A stretch of DNA of 64,000 nucleotides from Desmodus rotundus (taxonomy: Eukaryota > Chordata > Mammalia > Chiroptera > Phyllostomidae). The stretch covers positions 10,670,934 to 10,734,933 of the forward strand of contig NC_071398.1 of NCBI RefSeq assembly GCF_022682495.2, written 5' to 3'. The notes below the pieces were generated by a model. The model did not search any database. It saw only the letters and a program-made list of their open reading frames with translations, and had not been told where the DNA came from. This document shows positions 23,890 through 36,044 of the stretch, piece after piece; position 1 is the first letter of the stretch, and each line of letters opens with the position of its first letter. A program made the translations under genes and the position numbers.

Positions 23890-24790
23890 CTCATTCCTTT
23901 TTTTTTTTTTTAATAATTGTGATATGAGGTGCTCTATTGACCCCCAGACAAAAACAGTGAAAATTACTTAAAAAAAATTCAATTCCATGGAAAAGATCCT
24001 AAGAGCATACAGAAAAACAAACACCCAAAACATTCAAAAAGCGTCTGTAGTATTTGAACTAAGACCTGCTCACTCCATACACTCTCACAGCTCAGCATGA
24101 TGGGAAATAGACTTCAGACTAATGCAACCAAGAAACAGGGCCCCCTCTCTCCCCAGCAGTTAGCTGAGGGCCATCTACCCAGGAGAGACAGGATGTTAGC
24201 ATTTCTTATGCTGCCCAGACACTGGTTGCTGAAGCTTAAGTTCTAGGCAACTGCAGGTGGGGGCTGCCTTTTCCCACCCAGTCCCTACTCATTGGACAAG
24301 GTGTCACTGAGAATCCTGGGGGCCTGTCACCCTTGCCATGGCTCATAAGGGGAGGTTTCTTGCTGAGAGAGGAACCAAGAAGACTGAGGCTACTCCCTGG
24401 CCCTGCCACAACGCACTCAGCCCCTAAAGCAGAAGTGTCACTTATCCGCTCCAGAGCCTTGGCTCAGATTTTGTCTGGGGATGGATGAGAGAAACATAAA
24501 GCAGAGAGCTCTGAATTTCTAATAAAAGAGCTAACTTCATTTGCAAAGGAATGTGGAGTTGAAGCTATGGATGATCTCAAAACAATGGAGGTTGTGAAAG
24601 GCAAATGGGAGAAGATTGGTGGAGTTGGTAGATTCCCTGGAGGTATGGGCTAAATCAGTAGGCCAGGTAGTGGCCATAGAGAATGAGAAAGACACCCCGA
24701 GGGGAAGCCAAGGCATTGCTTGGCTGGATCTGCATAACTCCAGTTTCTCCCTAGATCGTTAGCAAGGCCATCTCTTCTTCCTAGATCATT
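23890..24790. other. Unclassified GC-richer block (about 24060-24680)
   Basis: It differs in composition from the flanking AT-rich intron (for example GGGCCCCCTCTCTCCCCAGCAG, CTGCAGGTGGGGGCTGCC). It is preceded by a T-run at 23898-23911. No long open frame. It could be the 5' leader of an old L1 or an LTR interior, but I cannot place it. Confidence 0.35.
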
Positions 24791-24799
24791 GATTCTTTT

Positions 24800-24975
24800 A
24801 AAAGCACTTGTTACTGGATTTAGGGCCTGCCCAGGTAATGAAGAATGATCTTATCCTAAGATTTTTAATTTCATCTCATCTGCAAATACCCTTTTCCAAC
24901 CTATTTATACAGGTACCTGGGGTTAGGACCTGGACATACCTTTTTGAGGACCCCCATTCAACCTACTACCTTCCT
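24800..24975 (+). repeat. Probable old mammalian interspersed repeat, class unresolved
   Basis: GCCCAGGTAATGAAGAATGATCTTATC...AATTTCATCTCATCTGCAAATACCC...ACAGGTACCTGGGGTTAGGACCTGGACATACC...CATTCAACCTACTACC matches a widely dispersed mammalian pattern (ggataatctccc...acatctgcaaag...ggttccggggattaggacatggacat...attctgcctaccac). The 85-codon frame is repeat-derived. Confidence 0.5.
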
Positions 24976-24979
24976 TCTT

Positions 24980-27900
24980 CCCAAAAGTTAAGATGTTTGT
25001 GGCTGAATAGAATGACACAATCACAAACCTCCTCTTGGCCTGGGAAACAAAGGTATGTGCCATGAGTTCAATCGCACTTCTTCCTGAAATTCATTTGTTG
25101 AAATATTATAAGATAAAAGCTCAAGGAGGTTAAATAACTCCTGATTCCTGTCTGAGATTTTGTCATTCATTCATTTATTCTCTCATCATTCTTCTCTTTA
25201 GTTGTTTCATAAATACTGACATCTGCATTCCAACAGTTACTAAGACCCTATGATGAATGAATCTACAGTGCTAAAGAAAATACCACATTTTAATGGTTGG
25301 TTTGTACCCTCATCTGCCCTACATATTATTCCCTTACAAAATGTTGTGAGGGACTATACAAAGAAGAGACATTTTCCTATAGTCACAAGAAAGATTTTTA
25401 AATAATGAGTAGGTGTGTCCTAGGTAAAGAAAGGTCAACAAATCTTGTAGCTATAGTTGGCCACATGTAAAAAGGCCCAGAAGGCCAGAGACCTGCCACT
25501 ACCAAAATCAGTAGCTCCAGCGGTGGGAGCGTCTAGAGAAGTGGCTGGCAGTGACCTCAGGACAGGAAGTTGAGGCCAAATCAGGAAGAGTCTTCTGTGA
25601 TGTGCTAACGAGTAGGAACTATATATACCATGTGATCATGGGTGAGCTAATGAACTATTTCTTGAAATTTACAATATTAAAAGTTAGCAACAAGGCAGAT
25701 TGGCAGGAGAAGTTATCGTTTGTTATATTTGGTTTTCTTAAATACATGAGTGTCCCAGATACTACTATGGGTGTTTTTTTAAAGTGTTGAAACAACAATA
25801 CGCACAATAAAATAAACAAGAAACTACTACCCCACATCCCTCAAATATCCCCAAAATGTGTCATTGCTATCTCTGTGAAATGAACATGCATGATTAAAAT
25901 TACTGCAACTTATCATAAGTTTCAACACATGTCATATTTAACTGCTGAAAATTCACTTTTATCTAAATTAATGAAATGATAGCAGTTCAAATTTTAAAGA
26001 TATTATAGAGCAATAAAACTCATTAATTAAGCTTCTAAGAAAATTATTCATGTCCTTTGTGACTGGCCCCAAAATGTTTGCCTTTCATCTGATACACAAA
26101 CATTAAATATAAAGATATTATAATTAGAAACTTGATTAGCATTCATTAAAGATTAATTTCCTAAACACCGGAGATATGACACAATGATCTGGAAGGAAAA
26201 GCCCATTTCAGTCGACCACAAAAGTCAGAGTGTTTTTACATATGATGAAAGAAAAGGCTGAAATGGCACCTCGTGTAAACAGCTCCTTGACTTCTGCCAT
26301 TTGAATCATAGTGACTTCCCGTCACCTCTCTGTCACAGGGCCTCATGAATTGCCCATTAATTTTGCCCTTTTATAATCATAGGTAATGGAGCAGTGCCAA
26401 GTCTAAGTTACTGGGGAATTTGCTTCTAACTAGTTTCCATGAGCTGCTGTTTTCACAGGCATCGATTGAAATAAACAGCCTCTCCTTTTCAGACTGTAAG
26501 GGAGGAAAATGATTTGACAAATTTCGATATACTGGTGAGGCGCCACAAATAATTCTCAAGCCTCCTAGAAGCAGAAGGGTGAAGGCCACAAACAGTAAGT
26601 TACAATCAACAGGGGAATGCCCAATAAGAGAATTTATAATTGAATAAGGGGATGGAGATACGGTGGAAGTGTATCCAGTGGGAAGATGTGGGTTGAATGT
26701 GTAATAGAAAAGATAGCAATTCAGGAAATTTACAAGAAAACTGATGGGGATTTGCAAGGTCATGCAAAATAATTTCAGCAGTGGGTTTAGGCTCTCTAGT
26801 GACTAAAGACCAAACATTTTGACATACATTTTGCCCATACACGGCTTGATAACTTCTAAATCACTAGCGACAGGTTACCAATTCACAAGTTATTAATTAG
26901 CAAACAAGTTAGAATACAATAACCAATAGACACCAGCAGGGGAGGGATGCTGCCAGGCATAATTTTGACTGGTTTTTCTCTTTACAGTATTTTATTATGC
27001 TTTACCTTTTCCTTCTTGTGGCATTTCTCCTGAATACTCCAGTTCACACCTAGTCTTACAGCCCCCTCACACACATACCAAGGAATTTGTGCCTTAGTGT
27101 GGGCACAGAGGGAAGCATCGACCACCAGAATTTTAATAATTTTTGATTACTGCAGGATTCTGAAAATGCCAGGGAGCCAGATGATAAAGTGGAGCTGCTC
27201 CGTGTTACTCCTTAGAATCTCAGTCATCGTTACACAGTGGTTGAGAACAAAATAGAACTGTAATCAGAGGGAGGCTTGGGTGTCAGAGGGGCGATGCTCA
27301 AGTGCTTTAGCTTTTCTCTTAACAAAGGAGTAGCTCTCTCCAGGAAGGGGAAGGATGCTTTTCCTCCCTGAGAAAATTGTGGACTTACGCATATTTGACA
27401 ATTCCTTAAACTCGCTGGACAAAAGGACTCTTCGGCAGTGGCTGTGGTTAAGTCCTCGGCTGACCTCTGTCATGTTTCCCCAGCACCAACGGCGGAAAAG
27501 CATGTTACCTGGCACAGCAGTTTCAAATGCTTTCTAAATGGGGAGTAAAGGGGGCTTCTGATTTATTGCGTTCATCTTAAGTGAATCTGGAAGTTGTGGA
27601 GCCTGGCATAACCGCTCGGTGAGCCTTCTGCTGCTTTTTCCCACGTGTCTACAGTGAACCCTCATCCTCCTCACTCCAGCTCACAAGGGTTGTGGGCGTG
27701 GAAAGTAAGGTCACCCACTTAGGGTGTAATGTTTTAGTCCAATGCGAAAAAGCTTCAGGGCCATTGAACTGACTTTATGAACCTCTTAGATACGATATTT
27801 TTATTAAACGTAAAACTCTTAAGTTGCATTCTAAATAAAGATAACATATAACTACATGCATGCATATAAAGACAGCCTATCAATAAAATTAGTACTAACA

Positions 27901-29210
27901 AGAATGGAAATACTGTATTTTCTATTAATGTGTTATATAGTATTGCCTATTTTTAATTCTTTAATGATGCCTACAAGTTTTTCTCTGTTGTCTCTGTTCT
28001 TTCAATGTTTCGTTTTGTCGGGGTGTGTATGTGTGTAGAGGCACACGTGGATTCTGTTTGTTTTGTTAAAGGTGTGCCTCACAAGTGTGTGCGTCCCTTC
28101 TGCTGCACTTGTAACTCAAAAATCGACTGCCCTCCTTCCACAGACTTAAGTTCATGTTTACCATTTCCTTATAGATCTCATCTTTCTCCATACTGTAAGA
28201 GGTAAGGCAATAAAATCCTATAATAAGTTTATTATTCCCTAGGTACCCATTGGTAATCTAAGTCTTCTTTGCAAAATCTCTCATTTTGCCAACAAATTGC
28301 ATTACGTTTCTATTACTAAATCCTCAGTCATTTTTTCCCTTAATTATTTCAAACAGAATTGATTCAGGATTATAGGAAGTAAATTTCTGGAGATGATTTT
28401 TGTAATGCATTCAACTTAAACCCCTTATACAATAGAATCTTAATTATGGAGACTCACACTTTCAAGAGGAATTGATGTATAGATTTATTTAATATTCAAT
28501 TTAAATGCTCATTCAATATCAGCTTGCAGTAGCCAGCGGTGCCCCTGGTACCTACATGCACACACAAACACACATGCACTTTAATAGGGAAGGAAATTAA
28601 TATTGTAAACTACCCAGCGAGTATTGCATGACCTGTTACCTATTATCTCTTTGAAGTTTATTGGGTTACTGTGAAGATTTCATTTGCTCAGATGGGAATA
28701 TGATTTCAGAGTATGTAAGAACTGAAATCCATTTAGATGAGTTACATATCTTAATAGACAGTAAAGAAGTACCATTTTTTAAATATCCAATGAGCCTAAA
28801 AAATACCAATTTTATGAACTCTACTCAGCCTCCGCATATCCACTCGAAGCCAGGAAGTGGCAAAGCTGGAATAGGAATCCAGGTAGTCTGACCAACAAGT
28901 GAAAGAACAAGCATTAAAGAAAAAAAAAAACTTGTTTATTCGCCACAGGCTTTCTTCAGTTTAGCACTCATTAAACATAATCTTAAATACCATCATTTAA
29001 TTATGGATTACTTTCCAGACAATGCAATGCAGTTAATAAACAATATCAAAAGACAGGTTTGATGATTCTATTAACACTGAATTTTCTATCAGTGAATTTA
29101 TATTTAGAAATATACTCATCACACTTTTAAACATTCTTGGGTGACTCCCTAAAATTGTTTGCATGAGGTCAGCTTCCGTAGAGGTGAGCCATGCAAACAA
29201 TGAGCTGCAC
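24980..29210. other. Intronic sequence, no firm feature
   Basis: Open frames of 60-128 codons on both strands show no domain. 28560-28580 has a short CA run. No VES SINE, L1 or LTR was identified with confidence. Confidence 0.4.
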
Positions 29211-29213
29211 AGA

Positions 29214-29925
29214 TCTTAAGGTTTGACTCTAGTATATGTTTATAAAATTACCATCCCCACGCGACCACCACCCAAGTCAAGATACCTGGCATGACCGGTA
29301 CCTGAAAGCCTCCCAGGTACCCCTTCCCAGCCATTATGTCCTTCAAGGTAACTTCTGTTTCTCAGTACTATATTAGTTTGCCTTCTGCAAGAACCTTATG
29401 AAAATTGAATTTATAGAACATACACACTTTTGTATCTCAAAAAAGTGTGTGTGGCTTCTTTAGTTCCATATACTATTTGTAAATTCACTCATATGTTTGC
29501 ATGTAGCTGTAGTTCATTCTTTTCCAGTGTTCGGAAAAATAACTGTATTGTATAAATATACTACAATTTATTTATCCTCTTACTGGCAGATATGTGGGTT
29601 GTTTCAGTATCATGCGATTCTGAAAAGTGCAACTATAAATATTTAGTGCATTTGTAGTGCATTTCTTTTGGTGCACAAATATCTGAATTTAGGTCTGTTA
29701 CATACTTAGGAATAGACTTCAAAGAACATAGGCTAGGCACGCGCTCAGCTTCAGTGCATGCTTCCAAATGTCTTTCCCACATGGATGTACCGATTTACAC
29801 TCTGACCAGCAACGTATAGAAGTTCACATCTTCAGCAACACTTGGCAAAGCCAATGATTTATTATTCATTTTTACTTGTAGCCACTGCAGAGATGTGTAG
29901 TTGCATTTAAGATAAATCTCTCTCT
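29214..29925 (-). mobile_element. Old LINE-1 (L1M-type), antisense, segment 1
   Basis: Reverse complement of an old L1 3' region: ATTACCATCCCCACGCGACCACCACCCAAGTCAAGATA, then TATGAAAATTGAATTTATAGAACATAC, then GCAACACTTGGCAAAGCCAATGATTT. It is interrupted by the SINE at 29926-30125 and resumes on the other side. Confidence 0.8.
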
Positions 29926-30125
29926 CTTTTTTAATTTAATTTATTTTTTAGAGAGGGGAAGGGAGAAAAAGAGGGAGAGAAACATCAATGTGTGCTTGTC
30001 TCTCGCACACCCCTTACTGAGGACCTGGCCTGCAACCGAGGCATGTGCCCTAGACTGGGAATTGAACCGGTGACCCTTTGATTCACAGACCAGCACTCAA
30101 CCACTGAGCCGCACCAGCCAGGGCT
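29926..30125 (-). mobile_element. VES-type bat SINE, antisense, nested in L1
   Basis: T/A-rich tail and GAGAGGGGAAGGGAGAAAAAG at the left, then AGAAACATCAATGTGTGC and GGGAATTGAACCGGTGACCC, ending CACTGAGCCGCACCAGCCAGGGC. The host L1 continues on both sides. No clear target duplication remains. Confidence 0.9.
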
Positions 30126-31016
30126 GAGAGACATCCTAATCTGCAATATCCTGATGAGTAAATGGAAAGGACCTATTATGTTTACTAGCTAGTTGGATGT
30201 CTTCTTTAGTGAAGTACCTGTTCAACTTTCTGCCATTTTTTAATTTGGGTTGTCTGTATTTTCCTAATTGATATTAGGAAATCAATTATATTATTTTGTT
30301 AATTTAATCAATTAACAAAATATTAAGAATATGAGTTTGCTAGATATGGGTATCACAATACCTTTCCCGCTCTGTGGCTTGATTCAGAATTTGAGGATTC
30401 TGTTACCTTTTACCAGTCGTATTATTTTATGTTTGACATTTACAACTCTGATTTACCTGAATATTACTCATATGGAGAGTCTGAGAGGTTAAGTTTCGGT
30501 TTTACTTAGTACAGACATCCAATTTGCAATCAACACAATTGAAAGACCATCTGTGGTATCTTTCTCATAAATCAGTTGAGTATTTTGTACAAGCTTGTTT
30601 CAGGAATTTTCTGTCCCATTGTACTATTTTCCTATCTTTATGCTCAAAAAATGTTCTCTTAATAACTCTATATAATAAATGCTCCAATTCAATACATTGA
30701 AATTATAAGTATGATAACATCAACAGTTTTGTTTTTCTTTGTACATATTTTCTTGATTATTTTTCCTTTTAATTTCTATGCATATTATAGTATTATTTGC
30801 CAAATTGTGTGTGTGTGCACACATATACAACACTGTTGGAATTCTGATTGATACTGCAAAGAAGCTACAGATAAATTGAAACAGAATTGATGTGTTTTAC
30901 ATATGAATCTTCAAATAGTGAACTTTATGTATACTTCATTTATTTATTTGGATCTTAGTTAATTTCAGTAATGTTTTATAGTTTTCCATTAGAGGACTTG
31001 AGCATCATTCATTAGA
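30126..31016 (-). mobile_element. Old LINE-1 (L1M-type), antisense, segment 2
   Basis: TAGTTGGATGTCTTCTTTAGTGAAGTACCTGTTCAA..TTTCTGCCATTTTTTAATTTGGGTTG is the reverse complement of the L1 ORF2/3' UTR boundary region. Then CCCATTGTACTATTTTCCTATCTTTATGC follows, in ORF2 order. Confidence 0.8.
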
Positions 31017-31225
31017 TTTTTTTAAAGATTTTTATTTATTTATTTTTAGAGAGAGGAAAAGGGAGGAAGAAAGAGGGGAAGAGAAACATCAATTGGTTGC
31101 TTGCCATACACCTCCAATTGGGGACCTGGCGCCCAATCCAGGCATGTGTTCTGACTTGGAATCGAACTGGTGACCTTTTGGTTCACAGGCTGGTGCTCAA
31201 TCCACTGAGCTACACCAGCCAGGGC
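31017..31225 (-). mobile_element. VES-type bat SINE with target duplication, nested in L1
   Basis: The tail (AAAGATTTTTATTTATTTATTT) is on the left; the body contains TGGAATCGAACTGGTGACC and it ends GAGCTACACCAGCCAGGGC. An 8-bp target duplication TCATTAGA lies at 31009-31016 and 31226-31233. Confidence 0.92.
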
Positions 31226-33183
31226 TCATTAGACGTTGTTACTACTTAATTGGAGTCACTTTAGTATTACAAGCAGTATTTTTATTCTGTTTTCTGAGCA
31301 TTGTTAGAAAATAAAAATCTGATTTTTCTATAATTCTAACAATCATACAAATTATTATTTATAAATTTAACAATAGTCTTTTTTATGTTTAGGTACTCAA
31401 TCATGTTCTCTTTGAATAGTGACAACTTTATTTCTCCCTTTCCAATATTTTTACTTTTATTTCTTACTTGTATCTGATCTTACTGGCAAAAACCTTCAAT
31501 ATAACTGAATAAAAGTAGCAATAGTAGTCACCCTTATCTCATTTCCAATCTCAGTCAGAAGCTTTCAATATTTTATCATTAGGTCTGATATTTGCTGTGG
31601 GTTTTTTTATAGCCTCCCTTTATCAGATTAAGTTCTCCTCTATTTCTAGTGTGCAAAAAGCTTTTTTATGAACAAGAAATGAGTATATAACATTTTGTGC
31701 ATCTGTTAAGCTTGATCTTATGCTTTTCCTCTTAATATTTTAATTTATACCAATAGATTTTCAAGTGTTATAATCTGTCCTTACATTCCCTGGGTGCAAC
31801 ATTATATTTTTGTATTGGTGGTTTTGATTTGCTAATATGCTACCTGGGATAGCATGAAGCAGGCTGTTGATTCTCCTTGTCTGTAATGTTCTTGTCAGTT
31901 TTGGCATTAAGATTGCGCTGGCTTCCAGACAAGAGGGGAAAAGCTCCCTCTTTTACTTCTCTGATGAAGCTTGTGTCAGACTCATTGGGACATGACAATT
32001 TCTGTGTTAAGAATGAGCAATTATGGATTTAATTTATCTGATACAGAAAGTGATAGACATACTTTTCTTTTTCTTACTTATGCCAGCTTGGAGAGACTGC
32101 ATTTTTTCAACGTAGCCTATTTCACATGTGTTTTAAACCTTATCGGCATCAATATGTTAGTGATATACAATTATTATTATTTTTAACATCTATAGAACCT
32201 GTAATGATGTTTCCTTCATCATTGCTGATATTGGTAAGTTGTACTTTTTCTATTTTTTCTTGAAAGATGCTATCAACTTTATCTTTGCAAATAAAATAGC
32301 TTTTTGGCTTTGCTAGATTTCACTATTGTATGTGTTTTCAATTTCATTATATTCAATCCTACATTTATCTTCATCTCTCTGCTACTTTTTAAATTTTCTG
32401 TTTAATTCCAGTCTTTTTTAAGTGGATGCTTCCTTAGGTTATTGATTTTTAGCATTTTTTTCTTCTCTTGTATAGATACTTAGGGCCAATTTCTCTCCAG
32501 GCACTGTGTTAGTTGTATTCCACAAATGGTACCATGTCTGTTTTTAAATTGCATTAGTTCCCTTGATGATTTTATTCTGTATTGCATGGATCATGCAGAA
32601 GTCAGTCTATGGCTTAATTTCCAATACTGGGGGATAATTTCATTTTCTGTTATTTATTTCTAGTTTAATTCCAAGCTCACTCTGTACATGCTGAGACTTG
32701 CTCTATGGCCCCGTTTTGACCATTTTGGGGAACTGTTTCAAGAGCGTTTGACAACAGTGATTTTTCCTGAATTTCTGAGTGCCGTGTTTTTGACATTTCA
32801 ATGGGATAAGTTTCGTAATGATGGTATTCAAACACTTCTATGCTCACCATTTTTGTTCGTCTAGTTATTTGGGTACTAGAGACTTAGAGGTTAAAATCGT
32901 TTTCTACAAGTGCTGATTTGTCTATTTCGCCCTTTGCTTCTGTCAATTGCTCACTTTATGTACTTGGCAAGCATGGTCTTAGGCACATACAGGATTAGGA
33001 TTTTCATATCTTCCGGGTGAATTTAATCATTTAACATTATGAAATTTTTCTTTATCTTTTTGGTAATATTTTTGCTCCATCTATAGCTGAACTACTTTCC
33101 TTTGGCTTAAATTTGCACAGATCTTTTTCAAATCGTTCAGTCCTTATGTGCTTTTATAGTTAAGGTTTATCTCTGATAAGAAA
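31226..33183 (-). mobile_element. Old LINE-1 (L1M-type), antisense, segment 3 (ORF2)
   Basis: Continues the antisense L1: ATCTCATTTCCAATCTCAGTCAGAAGCTTTCAATATTTTATCATTAGGTCTGATATTTGCTGTGGG, then CATTCCCTGGGTGCAAC, then GACCATTTTGGGGAACTGTTTCAAGAGCG. This is ORF2-derived sequence with many stops, so no reverse transcriptase is encoded. Confidence 0.75.
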
Positions 33184-33425
33184 CTTGATTTGAAAAAAGA
33201 TGAAGGGATTAAGCCAAAAGATGTGTGTGTGTATAAAATCACATAGACACAGGCAACAGTGTGGTGAAGGCCAGAGGGAAAGCGGGCTGGTGGTGGGTGG
33301 AGGTGGGCAAAGGGGTGGGGAAAGTGAATAAGGAGACTTTGCTCGAGGTGGTGAGTGCCCAATGCAGTGTGCAGATGATGTTTTAAATTTAGTTGTACAC
33401 TTGAAATTTGTACCCAATAAATTTA
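33184..33425 (+). mobile_element. Younger LINE-1 3' end inserted in old L1
   Basis: Sense 3' UTR: GTGTGGTGAAGGCCAGAGGG, a G-rich tract, then GCAGTGTGCAGATGATGTTTTAAAT and TTGTACACTTGAAATTTGTACCCAATAAATTTA. Flanked by an 8-bp direct repeat ATAAGAAA (33176-33183 and 33426-33433), a plausible target duplication. Strongly 5'-truncated. Confidence 0.78.
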
Positions 33426-33433
33426 ATAAGAAA

Positions 33434-33850
33434 TGTAGAACATTACTAGCAATCCCTCCCCCAAAAAAGGTTTGAAAATCGCTTCTTTTCTAGTCTGATA
33501 ATTAATGTCTGTTCATTGAAGTATGATGTAGTTGGCTTACATTTAGTGTGAATGTTTATATATCTGGGTTTTAACTTTTATTGTATCTTTCAAATTTCTT
33601 CATCAGTTATTTCTTATTTTTCCTCCTTTCTATCTTTCTGGATTAATACATTTTAATTATTTTATTTTGTACATTAGAATCTCATATTAATAGTATTTTA
33701 GTGGTAACCTCAAATAGCATATGCGTATATGAGTCCTTGACTTATTAGAATATGCCTTAAGTAATGTTCAAACATTTTATATGCAATGCAAGCCACTTTA
33801 CAATGCATTGATTGTTTATGCCAGTTCGTTACACCCTCCCTGTGTCTGGA
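33434..33850 (-). mobile_element. Old LINE-1 (L1M-type), antisense, segment 4
   Basis: After the nested L1, antisense ORF2 sequence resumes (AATTAATGTCTGTTCATTGAAGTATGATGTAGTTGGC...CAAATTTCTTCATCAGTTATTTC). It fades near 33850. Confidence 0.6.
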
Positions 33851-35560
33851 CCTTAATTCTGGAAATGAGAATGAAAGCTATTACCTTCCTTCACATAGGA
33901 CCTGACTGTCTCCTTGCAGGAAGACGTGCGTAGATGAATCACCTTGATGCTGTCAGGAATAAATTTCAGAATTTGCAAGGGCCGATTTATAATAATTTCT
34001 GGTTTCCCTTTACTTCTACAGCCCATCCTGTCTGTTCAACTGCTAAAATATTTGTTTCATTTTTTAGCCTCTTAGCACAGGCCATCTGGTAGGTTTCAAA
34101 TCCTCATTCTCCTGCACATTTTAAGAATAGGTAAGTGTATCATGGGCAAAAGCCACCATAATGCTGTGATAGCTCCTCTTCAATGACCTCCTCGCTGTAG
34201 ACTTGGCCTCTCAATTTCTGGACATCTTGGTGGCCCTGAAGTACGGCTTTGCCTGCACAGTCCCATGAGAGCATCATCCACTCCGGGTCACTGATTTCTG
34301 CTTGGATTCTATGCCCTGGTGAGTTCAATGAGTTAAAGCCCTGGAGGGAATGAACAGTGCTACACTGAGGAGTCACCTCAATTGGTTTTCCTTCTCCGGT
34401 ATCTTCGGTTCTTCAGTACTGGAGGTCTTCAAATATCGCCTCCTACCACCCTAATTTTATAGTTACTCCCAGTGGGAGAGTTAGTGGGATATAAGCTACC
34501 ATGATATGATTCGGATCCCAGCCCTCGGGATCCGTGTTGTGGCTACAATAGACAAATACGCATGGACTACCAAGTCCCATGGAGGAAAAAGGACTATGCG
34601 GCCACTCTTTCAAGGGGAGAGCATGCTGACCCCTGCCTTGACAGGCTTTTACTGCTTTTCTGGGAATATTGCATTGATGATCCTCATTTACTGTGCACAG
34701 GTTCCTTCAGGTGGTTACCTTTCACAGAAAACAAAGGAGAGGGTGTTGCTAATTACATAAAAGAGGAAGGATATTTGCAAATGTAAAGGGAAAAGTGGTT
34801 GAACCTGTTACACTGGTCCTTGGAGGTTCAGCACAGATTTTAGGAAGTTACTTTAAAGATGTGCAGTAAACGTTTGCTGCCTCAATTCAGGGTGAGGGAG
34901 TTTTAGCAAAAAGCAAGTCTTAAAGCGGCCTAGGTACAATGCAGGCCTGATTCCCCACAGGAGAACCTATCCGTGGGCGTGGGTCCTGCCCAGAGAAACT
35001 TGCTCCCCACTGGCTTTTCCGAGTGGGAGCTCGGCCACATTTCCCACACTTGGAACGGTTCCCCATAATCACAGACATAAGAATAATATTTAATTATTCC
35101 CCCATCACACTGGAGTGTAATATGTTCATTATTTCCTCAAGAAAATTAAGCTGTAAGTCACGCTGTATTTGTTGAATGATGGACAAAATATTACTAGTAT
35201 AAAATGACCCTAATCCTCCACGAGTCAGTGCCCAGAAGAATTCATGTATGGTAATTAAGATTGGGTTATCTGCAGTTAACGCTCTGACTACAAAGCCAAA
35301 CAGAGCTCTCCAGACTGCTTTTTCTCAGCCTGTGCTTTGGCCCCAGTAAATTCTGCATTTATTGGGACAGTCGACCAAGCTATTGAGTTAAAAAACAAAT
35401 ACATAATTCAAGACAAATGATTAGCAGAGGGGTTTGGCGGGATGGCAGCTCAACCTGCCACCTTGGTGTCAAGGACATGATAAGAAAATGGATGATGTTG
35501 ATTAATTCTCAGAAGTTACTATTACATGACTTTAATACATGAGAATGCAAACATAGATAT
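33851..35560. other. Intronic sequence, no firm feature
   Basis: Moderately GC-richer patches (34180-34380, 34930-35060) without a recognised family. The open frames of 72-84 codons show no domain. Confidence 0.4.
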
Positions 35561-35566
35561 ACATAG

Positions 35567-36040
35567 TGTCATCTATACATCACTACTTCCGCCAACTGCA
35601 CTTGTATCCACAGAACAAATAGGACAAAGGCCCCTTTCTCAGGCGCTCCTTCCCAGAGCTGGCTGGTCCCCATAAAGCATGACTGACCCTAATGTTTTCA
35701 TGAGCCTTGATTCTTGGGGCTAGAAAATTACTGGAAGCGCCCTGAAGGCGCAGAGGCTCCGGGAATTTATGGAACCATACCAGAGCGCAACGACCAGCCC
35801 TCAGACCCTGCTCCATGCAGCCAAAGATGACATTGAAACAAGCTGCAGCCCAATGAAACACCCTGCTCCCCAACCACTTCACTACCCGATAAAAGCCCGA
35901 AGCCCTAACCCCTCGGGGCTAGTACACATCTCCGCATCCAGCCCTTTCCCTCCCTTGGGAAAGTAAAAATAACCTTTACTCTCTGCCATGTCTTCTCTTT
36001 GTGAATTCTTTCGCAGCCCACGTCACTGACCACCCTAACA
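35567..36040 (+). mobile_element. Probable solo LTR of an endogenous retrovirus
   Basis: A GC-rich block in AT-rich intron with LTR-like order. It has a hairpin GCGCC-ctgaa-GGCGC near 35737, a TATA-like CGATAAAAGCCCG at about 35887, then a T-rich region after GGGAAAGTAAAAATAACC, and the ending CACCCTAACA. The outer bases TGT...ACA fit an LTR, but I cannot find a matching target duplication, so the left boundary is provisional. No coding region. Confidence 0.5.
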
Positions 36041-36044
36041 AAAA

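Noticed and set aside
35940..35975. Polyadenylation and TATA-like signals as a possible gene end or promoter
   Set aside because: They fit an LTR-like block and no adjoining exon was found; likewise AATAAA in the MLT1 and L1 pieces.
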